A DNA stretch of 64,000 bases from Pinus tabuliformis (taxonomy: Eukaryota > Streptophyta > Pinopsida > Pinales > Pinaceae): positions 210,979,742 to 211,043,741 of the forward strand of contig CM062818.1 in assembly GCA_031772625.1 (NCBI GenBank), given 5' to 3'. Position 1 is the first letter of the stretch. Every line of letters begins with the position of its first letter. The notes below the pieces were generated by a model. It did not search any database, was not told the DNA's origin, and saw only the letters and a program-made list of their open reading frames with translations. Shown here in pieces: positions 44,944 to 54,707 of this stretch. The translations under genes were made by a program, and so were the position numbers.

Positions 44944-47176
44944 CTACGAGTAGCCCTTGGTGGAATTTGGATCTGCCTGCAATTGAGAAATGAGTTGGGA
45001 GAGCCCGGGATGTGAAAACCATTCCCTGCAAGCCTCTTCAATCCATTCTAGAATGGGAAGGGAAATTGCTAACAGGGTACTTTCCTCAAATTGGCGAGAT
45101 AATGCATCTGCTATACTATTTTCTTGCCCTTTCTTGTAAATGATCTCATAATCATATCCCAGCATTTTGGCGAGCCATTTATTTTGTTGTGGGGAGGATA
45201 GGCGTTGCTCCAAAAAATATTTAAGACTGTGATGGTCTGTGCGGATTTGGAAACATCGCCCCAATAAGTAAGGTCGCCAGGTCTCTACTGCATGTAAAAT
45301 GGCCATCATTTCCTTCTCATACATAGATTGGCCCAGATTCTTCCCACTTAGTTATTTGCTTGTGAAGGCCAAAGGTCGCCCTTCTTGCATTAAGACCGCC
45401 CCAATACCCGTACCCGAAGCATCACATTCAATGACAAAAGATCTGGTGAAGTTAGGGAGTGCTAAGACTGGAGTGAAACACATGGCATTTTTTAGAGCTG
45501 TAAATGCCTGTTGTGCCCTCATTCCAGAAGAATGAATTTTTCTTCAGGATTTGAGTGAGGGCCTTCGCTATGCGACCATAATTGCGGACAAATTTGTGAT
45601 AATAGCCTGTGAGACCCAAAAATCCTCTCAGGTTCTTCAAGGTCTTAGGTTGAGGCCAGTCCTGCATTGCCTGGATCTTTTTGGGGTCCACCTTGACACC
45701 TCCACGCCCCACAATGTGGCCCAAATACTCAACTTCTTCCATGCCAAACGAACACTTGGACATCTTAACAAATAATTTATGTTTGCGGAGCAGTTGCAAG
45801 AGTAGATCTACATGCTGAAGATGTGCGGCCCAAGTGCAACTATAGATGAGGATGTCATCGAAGAAGACAAGGACAAATTTCCTGAGATATGGTTTGAGAA
45901 GGTGGTTCATAAGGCTCTGAAAAGTGGATGGGGCATTACAAAGACCGAATGGCATGACTAGGAACTCATAATGGCCTTCATGAGTTCGGAAAGCAGTCTT
46001 GGGAATGTCGACTTCCTTCATGCGAATTTGGTGGTAGCCTGGGCGAAGATCCAGCTTAGTGAAGAATTGAGCCTCATTGAGTTCATCTAGCAAATCATCA
46101 ACCACCGGGATGGGAAATTTATCTTTGAGTGTCAACTTATTGAGGGCCCTGAAGTCTGGACACATCCGCCACTCCCCATCTTTCTTGAGCACCATGACCA
46201 CTGGTGATGAATAAGGACTAATGCTGGGACGAATGACACGTGCTTCCAAAAATTCCTTGATTATTTTTTCTATTTCATTCTTTTGGGTGAACGGATATCT
46301 GTATGGGCGCACATTTGGGGGTTGGGCCCCTGGAACCAAGGTGATGCTATGATCATGTTCCCCTCTCGAGGGTGGAAGCTCATGAGGCTTGTCAAAGACC
46401 AACAGATGGTTATTTAAAATTTGTTGCATCTCAGGATGAATCGACAGAGACTTGGTTTCGACTGCCTGGATGGCATTAAAGTGAGCTAAAACTCCATGAT
46501 GGCCCTTTTTTAGCAATTTTTCCATCCTATGCGAGCTGATGATAGAGGGAGCTCCCGCCTGGAGTCCACAGAGGGTATGTGTGGAGTTGTTCTGCTTAAA
46601 ACTCATATATAACTCCCGGAAATCCATTGTGATTGGCCCAAGGGTGTGAAGCCATTCAGCACCGAGGACAATGTTGCACCCTCCCATGTCTATGGAAAAC
46701 ATGTGGGTCTTCAACTGATAATCCCCCATTTGAAGTTTGACATTTTCACAACGGCCTTCACATTTCATTGTGCCCCCATCCGCAATTTGGACTTGAAAGT
46801 TAGAAACTGGTCGTACAAAACAATGCACTGCTTTTGCGACTTTTTGATGGATGAAATTATGTGTACTTCCATTATCAATCAAGACTACTACTGAGCGATG
46901 TTTAACAAAACCTCTGATTTTGAGAGTTTGAGGTGAAGAAATCCCCGCCAAAGCATGCAGCGAAATAACTGGTTCGTTAGGGAAATTGTCTTTTTGGTTG
47001 TCCTCTTCTACCGCCTCATGTTCCTTCAGTGGTGGATCTTCCTCCGATGAGTTGTAATCAGTGGCATCAATTTGAAAAAAATTGGGCTCCTTGCATTTAT
47101 GACCTGGGGAGTATTTTTCATCACAGTAGTAACATAATCCTTGCTTTCTTCTTTCAGCCATTTCTGCAAGTGACAC
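44944..47176 (-). pseudogene. Element C1 protease, reverse transcriptase and RNase H
   Basis: The knuckle [14 protein letters not shown] (about 47092-47133) heads this part. The protease '[16 protein letters not shown]' (about 46840-46890) follows, with Asn at the second triad position. RT has '[20 protein letters not shown]' (about 46120-46180), 'TKLDLRPGYHQIRM' (about 46020-46062) and '[13 protein letters not shown]' (about 45840-45880). RNase H includes the '[20 protein letters not shown]' block (about 45190-45250). All are typical chromovirus motifs. The region has a few breaks. Confidence 0.9.
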
Positions 47177-47939
47177 CTTTTGAACCTTCAGTTGTGCTGT
47201 GAGCCTGTGGGGGGCGACCCTTAGCAGTGAAATTTGGGCGACTGTACCGGGCTGCTAACGCACGTTCCAAGTTACGAGCTACCTTGCAAGCCTCCGTCCA
47301 TGTGGGAGGGTGGTGCAGTTGGATGTGGGCTTTTATGGCTTCTTTAAGACCGCTGATAAAATATTCCGTGTAGAACACATCTGAGAGACCCCTAGTAAGG
47401 AAGGCTAAGGCTTCAAAGGCTGTAACATATTCATCCACTGTGCCAGTCTATCGGAGCTTAGTAAGACGACCCAAAAAAGAAGATTCCTAGTCAAAGCGTT
47501 CTGTAAGAGCTTTTTTGAAGGTGGTCCAAGTCACAAAAGGTCCATTGCAACGTTGATGCGATTCCCACCATTGCCACCTTTCACTGTTCAAGTACATGCT
47601 CCCCACCATAAGCTGAGTCTCATTATCTAAGATGTTATTAAGATTGAAATACTGCTCCATTTGTGCTATCCATGCTGCCGGGTGAGAACCATCAAATTTA
47701 TGCATATCCAACTTGGGAGGCCGCGGACGGGATTGTTGGTGGGGGCCCCAGAGGTGAAGAGAGTGGTTAGACTCACCCTCACTGTGTCCATTGCCAATAT
47801 ACGCCTCCTCGTGGACTTCCTCCTTGCCCTTCGAGATTATGTTAGTTAGTCTGTTAAGCTGAATTTGGAGGGATTTCAAGGTTTGTTCAAGTTTGTCCAT
47901 CCTCTCATTGGCCATAGCTTGAGCTCTAGTTTCTACCAT
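47154..47939 (-). pseudogene. Element C1 gag
   Basis: Starts [20 protein letters not shown] at 47939 on the minus strand, with a short coiled-coil N-terminus. It continues with the capsid block 'PPKLDMHKFDGSHPAAWIAQ' (about 47675-47735) and 'TWTEACKVARNLERALAARY' (about 47245-47310). The C2 gag is closely similar and opens with the same residues, which supports this start. It has a small number of breaks. Confidence 0.88.
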
Positions 47940-48845
47940 GCACTGACCTGATGTTCTTGAAATTTGGGACCGCCCAATTTTTTTTTCACAAAGAATTGAA
48001 TGGTACCACCGTGCTCAGCTCGTCGTCCTGATTCTGATGGGCTAGATCACCATTAAGCGCCCGGGGAGATCTCAATGCTGCCAAAAGTCCTGCGAAAATC
48101 ATGCCCCGGTATAGGAACCCCACACAACTACTCAGATTCGATGGATCTGAGAGATCTGAATAGTGGATCGGATAGCTCTGAGCGGCGGAACAGATTGCGG
48201 CTGCGGATCTGATGGATCTAATAGATCGGAATGGCTGGTCAGAACTGTGGGACTCATGTCTGCTGCTGTTGCACTCCTTTGCGCGAGCGGATCTTGCAGA
48301 GATGATGCGTGATCCCCAGATAGAAAAGGGAAGTATCGTCTCGAGGAGTGTCAGGTGCTACAGATCGCAATATACATAAGGGTCTGACAGTAGTACTCGA
48401 CCTAATGTTTCAGGGCTCTAACTAAGGAGGATCAACCGTACCCTTAGCCGTACAACCCGACTACCCTATCATACGTGCGAGTAATCTCTCTGAGTGCTGT
48501 TCTCAGTGTACTGTAGCAGCAAGACGGCCGACGGTTTATCTATGGCGAGGTTGTAGAGGAGCTAAGGGGCTTCCGATATACCTAGAAGGTACTTGGAAGA
48601 TAGTCAGTACACGGTTTTGTCTAATGCGCTACTACTTGAAGGGGTACCCACAGGGGTTACAAGGGAGTCCAACAAGTGTGACCACCTCTTGTATTTACTG
48701 CATGCATGCCTCCCCAAATCCGCAGGTTTATGCACTCAACGATATATCCCGTGGTTTAAAGACGCCAGAACACGTCTCTAGCCAATAATTTTTTTTGCTA
48801 AGAAATGGAGATCCCACCGGCCCTGGAAAGTGCTCTGATACCACT
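47940..48845 (-). other. Element C1 leader and primer site
   Basis: About 900 bp of untranslated leader between 5' LTR and gag, matching the C2 leader (53573-54340 and 60233-60382). The primer site TGGTATCAGAGCAC (minus strand, 48830-48843) is two bases from the LTR. No open frame of note. Confidence 0.85.
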
Positions 48846-49262
48846 TGTTATGCTCTTAACCTGCAAAAAGATAGCTAAATACAGAATATGCGAAGAAAGA
48901 TACCCAGAACATAGAATAGTGAGAGACAACAACAATTATTTTATTATTTAGAAAGCAATGTTCACTAGCCTCTTCGAGGGGGCAACCTCCAATAGAGCAG
49001 AGCTTGATACAAAAATAAGACACAATGCTCCTCGCAGGGAGTCTCTATCCTTTATATATGACTCATACATGCAATACCATGGATCAATACCATGGGTTTT
49101 ATTAATACCATCTATCTAATACCATGGCCCATTTGCAACTAACTGTGGTCCCGTCATTAATTGCGGGTTAACCACAAACAATTATTAATATGGGCTTTAT
49201 TGACTCTTTACTATGACTCGATCCCACTACATAAATAAGGGGGTTAGGGTGGGACCCTAACA
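48846..49262 (-). repeat. Element C1 5' LTR
   Basis: 417 bp. On the minus strand a TATATAAA box lies at 49051-49058 and the shared hairpin block at 48968-48990 follows about 60 bp downstream. Confidence 0.95.
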
Positions 49263-50021
49263 GTTCTTGATCTGCATGTCCATGATCCGATTAGTTGCAG
49301 CTTGTTCCATGCAGTCTGGATTTAACTCTGTTGGTGTGAGTTGTTCTGCAATGTTGGATGTGTTTAGTTATGGTGGAAAGTATGGTTGAAGACGATCCAC
49401 ATTGAACACTGGGTGCAGGCCAATGAATGGGGAAATTCTAAGCTCAAAAGAATTATCTCCCATAGCCTTGGTGATGATCTATGGCCCATAACGAAGCAGG
49501 TGAATCTTGCAGTGGGGCACAGCGAGGCGCTCTTTCTGCAAATATAACCAAATTTTGTTGTCCACCTGGAACTTGTGTGGCACCCAATGCTGATCATTCT
49601 GCTTCATGTACTTAGCATTGGATTTGTCCAATATGTCATGGACTTGTTGGCGGATGTGTTGAATGTGCTCAATGAAGCTATTTTCCTTGTCAGCTTTGGA
49701 CTGGACATGAGCCGAATCTGCCTGAGTTGCTGCAAATGGTATGGCCACATCAATGGGACATAGTGGCTGGAATCATAAGACCACCTGAAAAGGGTTGTGG
49801 CTAGTCAAGTTGTGGAGAGCCGAGTTATAGATGTGCTGGACATAGGGGAGGCTCTCATCCCATGTGCATGGATTCTTTGAGTTGTACACGAGCATAATGT
49901 GTACGATCATCCTATTGATGACCTCTGTCTGACCATTAGTTTGGGGATGGAAAGTTGTGGACTTAGTGAGCTTGGTGTCCAGAATCGACCAGAGACTGGA
50001 CCAAAATGTACTAAGGAACTT

Positions 50022-50617
50022 TCTTGATCCAAATTTAAACAAGAACGCAACAAATTACATAGATAACCATAAACACAGAGATGCAGCGGAAAAAATACTT
50101 CATTTAATTAATGTAAAACACTGAAATATGCTTACAAAAGTAATGGAAATAAACCAACTAGGACGATGGTAGCTTATCTCTGAGAAGAGATGTGGCGGCT
50201 ACATGCCTCTGAACTGTGTTCCAATGAGGCTCGAAGGCCTATTTATTGTTGAGAAATAATGGAAAACTCTAAACATCCAAAAAACCTAACCCTAGAAGAT
50301 GAAATGCCAAAATGTGGGCCCCGTTCGGGTAAATTGGTACATCAACTTCCCGGGGTCGTAACTTTGGCATACGATCTCCATTTGACGCACCCAGTATCTC
50401 GTTAGAAAGATATATATGAGAACTACCCATGTTGCTCCCAATTTTCCCAAAAAACGTTGTTTAGGGCCTCAAAACAGCTCCGGAAGTTCAGGACCCGAAA
50501 AACTGCTAAAAATAGTAATTTGTGCTACAATTAAGGAAACTGAAAAGCTGAAAGAAACAATGGTGGGGATCCAAATGGACTTGACAGGTGGCCACCAATA
50601 TCCATCTAGATCATTCA
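50022..50617 (-). repeat. Element D2 LTR, partial
   Basis: Aligns with about 42410-43020 of D1 (for example GATCCAAATTTAAACAAGAACG and AAAAACGTTGTTTAGGGCC). It lacks the terminal part seen in D1 and directly abuts D1 integrase sequence. Confidence 0.75.
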
Positions 50618-53116
50618 TCCCCCCTTAGGAAGCAATGGTCCCCATTGCGTTGAGTTCCTCCATGAGATGAGGAAACTTCTGCTGAACTTGGTCCCTAGTG
50701 AGCCACTTGCCCTGGTGAAGGAGTTGGTCTGCTTTGAAAAATCGATACAATTTGATATTCTGCTTGTGAGTGTGCTTGATCTGTGTGTCCATGATCTGAT
50801 CAGTTGTAACTTGTTCCATGCAATCTGGATTTAACTATGTGGGTGTGAGCTGTTCTGCAATGTCGAATGTTTCTAGTAATGGTGGAAAGTGTGGCTAATG
50901 GCAGTCCACATTGAACACTGGGTGTAGGCCAAGGAATGGGGGAATGTTGAGCTCAAATGCATTATGTCCCATAGCCTTAGTAATGGTGTAAGGACCATAT
51001 CGGAGTGGTTTGAGTTTCCAATAGGCTTCGGTAAGGCGTTCCTTTTGCAAATGCAACTAGACTTTGTCGCCCACCTGAAACTTGTGTGGCACCCGATGTT
51101 GATCATGTCGTTGCTTGTACTTGGCATTTGATTTCTCTAGAATGTCATGGACCTACTGGCGAATATGTTGGATGTGCTCAATGAAGCTGTTTACCTTATC
51201 TGTTTCAGAGTGGACATGAGCCGAATCTGCGTGAGTAGTTACAAATGGCATGGCCACATCAATGGGACATAGTGGTTGGAATCCTAAGCCCACTTGAAAA
51301 GGGCTGTGGCCAGTCGAGCTGTGGAGAGCCCGGTTGTAGCTGTGTTGAACATAGGAGAGGCTCTTGTCCCATGTGCATGGATGCTTTGAGTTGTACATGC
51401 GCAGAATGTGTATGATCATCCTATTGACAACCTCTTTCTGGCCATCAGTTTGAGGATGGAAGGCTGTGGACTTAGTGAGTTCGGTGTCGAGAATTGACTA
51501 GAGACCGGACCAAAATTTACTGAGGAACCTATTGTCCCGATCTGAGATGATAGACCGTGGGATCCCAAAGTGTACCCACACTCATTCAAAGAAGCGTTTA
51601 TCAGTGGCTTCTGCTGTAATATTCTTTTTGCAGGCAGCTATAATGGCCATCTTTGAGAACTTGTCGACGACCACAAAAATACAGTCGTTTCCATGCTTAG
51701 TGGAAGGAGGGCTTGACATGTAATCCATGGATATGGATTCCCAAGGTTGACTAGGGGTAGGCAGCGGGGTATAGAGGCCTTGCTTCTTGATGGTCGGTCT
51801 TGGCACACTCGCTTGAAACACAAAGGTGACCCAAGTGGCATAACAGGGCATCTTGGAGGTGAAAATCTGGGACATGCTGACCCTTCAAGAGTGTCTGGGA
51901 TGTGTGGCTGAATTCTAGGTCGCTTTTGTAGAGAAGTGGCCAATCAGAAGTATCGTGCCCACAAGAGTTGAGCATAGTGGTTAATGCCATGATCGGTGGT
52001 CGACTGAGGCAATCTGCAACATTATTAGTGCTACCCTTCTTATACTTGATAGTCAAATGGAACTGTTGCAGGTATGTGGACCACTTCTGATGGCGATCAT
52101 TCTGAAATTTCCCTTGGGTCTGTATGAACTGCAGGGGCTGGTGGTCTATGTGGATGACCGTTTCCTTCCCCAAAATGTAATGCTTCCATTATCGACAGGC
52201 CTGCACAATGGAATACATCTCTTTGTCATAAGTGGGATACTTCCGGACTGTGTTTGAAAGTGTCTCACTGTGATATGCCACTAGATGCCCGTGTTGAGTA
52301 AGGACTGCCCCAATAGCATAGTCAGAGGCATCTGTCTCGACCTCAAATGGTTGTTGAAAGTCTGGTAATACGAGCACTGGTGCCATGCATAGGTGATCTT
52401 TCAACTCTGTGAATTCCTTCTATTGAGATTCAGACCAAAAGAATTTTTCTTTTGCTCCTCCCTTGGTGACTTGACTCAAGGGCCAAGTGATATGAGAAAA
52501 TCCCAACACAAACCTGTGGTAGAAGTTGGCAAGACCTAGAAAGCTACGGAGCTCTGTCATAGTGGTTGGAGATGGCCAATCTCGAATGACTTGGATCTTG
52601 GATGAATCCACATGCACCCCCTGTTCATCAATAATGTATCCCAGATACTGAACCTGGGTCATGCCAAAAGTGCATTTCTCCAAAGTGGCACATAACTTGT
52701 GTTGCCGCATTGTTTGGAGAACCTGTCGGATGTGGTGGAGGTGCTCTTCCCAATTCTAGCTGAAGATCAAGATCATCTAAGTATATCACTACAAATGATT
52801 TGGTGAATGGCCGCATGATGTCATCCACTAGCTTCATGAAAGTTGCAAGAGCATTCGTCAATCTGAAAGGCATAACCAACCATTCGAAAAGGCCCTCCTT
52901 GGCTTTGAAGGAAGTCTTCTACACATCAGAGGGTTCAATTGGTACCTCGTGATATCCTGACTTTAAATCGATCTTGCTGAAATATTTTCCGCCCTTCAGT
53001 TGGTCCAAGAGGTCATCAATCCGTGGGATCGGGTACCTATTACGGACAGTGATCTTGTTCAACACCCGATAGTCAATACAAAGTCTCCAAGTCCCATCCT
53101 TCTTCTGTACCAACAT
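50618..53116 (-). pseudogene. Element D2 pol (tail, integrase, RNase H, RT; decayed)
   Basis: RT is recognised by '[20 protein letters not shown]' (about 53057-53116), '[13 protein letters not shown]' (about 52935-52975) and 'VVIYLDDL' (about 52757-52790). RNase H follows with 'VETDASDYAIGAVLTQHGHL' (about 52290-52350). The integrase core reads 'PWESISMDYMSSPPSTKHG' and 'FVVVDKFSKMAIIAACKKN' (about 51620-51750). The final segment 'GKWLTRDQVQQKFPHLMEEL' (about 50640-50700) resembles the end of a degenerate chromodomain. It would encode the replication enzymes; it is heavily broken. Confidence 0.85.
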
Positions 53117-53132
53117 GATCAGGCTCCCATAG

Positions 53133-53572
53133 TGTTAGGGTCCCACCATAACCCCCTTATTTATGACTTGGGATCACGTCATAGTCAAAGAGTCAATAAA
53201 GCCCATATATTTTGTAAGTGGTTAACCCGAAATTAATGACGGGACCACAGTTAGTTGCAAATGGGCCGTAGCCGTAGTATTAGATAGATGGTATCAATAA
53301 AACTCACGGTATTGACCCGTGGTATTGCATGTATGAGTCATATAGAAAGGATAGAGACTCCCTGCGAGGGGCATCGTGTCTTATTTTGTAATCGAGCTCT
53401 GCTCTATTGGAGGTTGCCCCCTCGAAGAGGCATGTGAACATTGCTCTTTGAATAATAAAATCATTGCTATTCTGTGTTCTGGGTATCTTTTCTTCGCATA
53501 TTCTGTGTTCTGGGTATCTTTTCTTCGCATATTCTGTATCTGGGTATTATTTTGCAGGTTAAGAGCATAACA
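53133..53572 (+). repeat. Element C2 5' LTR
   Basis: 440 bp, reverse-complement match to the C1 LTRs. It is longer partly because a 31-bp unit (ATTCTGTGTTCTGGGTATC...) occurs in two full copies plus a partial one at 53469-53550. The hairpin block lies at 53409-53431. Confidence 0.94.
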
Positions 53573-53574
53573 AG

Positions 53575-53586
53575 TGGTATCAGAGC
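53575..53586 (+). promoter_or_regulatory. Element C2 primer binding site (tRNA-iMet)
   Basis: TGGTATCAGAGC, two bases after the LTR end. Confidence 0.93.
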
Positions 53587-54340
53587 ACTTTCCAGGGCTC
53601 GCTGGGATCTCCAATTTTTAGCAATTTTTTTTTTTGGCTAGAGACGTGTTCCGGCGTCTTTAAACCACGGGATCTGTTGTTAAGCGCATAAACCTGCGGA
53701 TTTAGGGAGGCATGCACGCAGGAAATACAAGAGGTGGTCACGTCTGTTGGACTCCCTTGTAACCCCTGTGGGTACCCCTTCGAGTAGTAGTGCATTAGAC
53801 AGAACCGCGCACGGACTGTCTTCCACGTACCCTCTGGGTATATACGAAGCCCCCTAGGCTCCCTTGAAACATCGCCATAGATAAACCTTCGGCCGTCTTG
53901 TGGCTACAATACACCGAGAACAACACTCGGAGAGATTACTCGCCCGTACGATAGGGTAGTCGGGTTGTACGGCTAAGGGTACGGTCGATCCTCCTTAGTT
54001 AGAGCCCTGAAACATTGGGCCGAGTACTACTGTCAGACCCTTATGTATATTGCGATCTGTAGCACCTGACACTCCTCTAGACCATAGTTCCTTTTTCTAT
54101 CGGGGATCACACATCAGATCCGCAGCAGCAGTTGTTCCACCATTCAGATCCGCAGCAGCAGACATCAGATCCACAGCAGCAGTTGTTCCACCATTCAGAT
54201 CTATCAGATCCACCAGATCGGAGTTGTTGTGAAGGGTTCCTGTACCGGGGTATACTTTTCGCAGGACGTTTGGCAGCATTGACATTTTGAGGATTTGGTG
54301 ACTGCAGTATTGATCAAGAAGGAGTAAAACTCCATTAGGA
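53587..54340 (+). other. Element C2 leader, first part
   Basis: Untranslated leader matching the C1 leader on the opposite strand. It holds a direct repeat of about 51 bp with CAGATCC.CAGCAGCAG and TTGTTCCACCATTCAGATC (54112-54150 and 54163-54201). The leader continues at 60233-60382 beyond element B. Confidence 0.85.
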
Positions 54341-54345
54341 GTTTT

Positions 54346-54678
54346 TGTTATGAAACCAGCTCAAGAAAAGATAGAAAAGATAGATCAACGCCTTAGAATT
54401 CAGCCTCTTCGAGGGGGCAACCTCCTTTACATTACATAAATGAACAATTCTTGGATGATACAAATGACAAAACCTCCTTTCTATATATAGGAGTCTAAGG
54501 AGTCACAATATAATCCAGCCGACCTAACAATAATAATATAAAGCCACAAAAATAACAATAGAGGGATTCTATGGGGCACAGAAATAACAATATGGGGGTA
54601 ATAGGGGCACAACAATATAAATAAGGGGTATAACTACAATAGTAATGGGGTAATCACTAGTATTATAGGGACCCAACA
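54346..54678 (-). repeat. Element B 3' LTR
   Basis: 333 bp, TGTT...AACA, essentially the same as the element A 5' LTR. A minus-strand polypurine run (GGAGAGGGGCA) adjoins it at about 54679-54690. Confidence 0.96.
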
Positions 54679-54707
54679 TGCCCCTCTCCTTCAAAAAAGT
54701 GTTGTCC

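Larger units (their letters stand above)
43179..49262 (-). mobile_element. Element C1: Ty3/Gypsy chromovirus inserted in D1
   Basis: 6084 bp, flanked by GTTCT (43174-43178, 49263-49267). LTRs of 417 bp (43179-43595, 48846-49262) run TGTTATGCTC to CCCTAACA and differ at about 10 positions (about 2.4%). On the minus strand: 5' LTR, primer site (48830-48843), leader of about 900 bp, gag-pol, chromodomain, purine tract (43596-43610 region), 3' LTR. It is a sister of C2 and a more distant relative of A/B. It is broken, with several breaks. Confidence 0.95.
42236..50021 (-). mobile_element. Element D1: old Ty3/Gypsy fragment, interrupted by C1
   Basis: The left LTR (about 42236-43020) and the adjoining integrase end (43021-43178, continuing 49263-50021) match the corresponding parts of D2 at about 50022-51540, both on the minus strand. 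D1 holds the 3' LTR, the C-terminal tail and part of the integrase, then gives way to the LTR of D2 near 50022. Element C1 (43179-49262) sits inside with target duplication GTTCT. D1 is a partial element with many breaks. By eye it differs from D2 at well over a tenth of positions. Confidence 0.8.
50022..53132 (-). mobile_element. Element D2: old Ty3/Gypsy fragment cut by C2
   Basis: Minus strand. A partial LTR (about 50022-50617) is followed by a purine tract (CTAAGGGGGGA on the minus strand, about 50617-50629) and pol in reverse: C-terminal tail, integrase, RNase H, then RT. It stops where the C2 LTR begins at 53133; the remainder would lie beyond C2, outside the window. It is the same family as D1. 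RT motifs and a chromodomain-like tail suggest a chromovirus. It has many breaks and is old. Confidence 0.82.
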
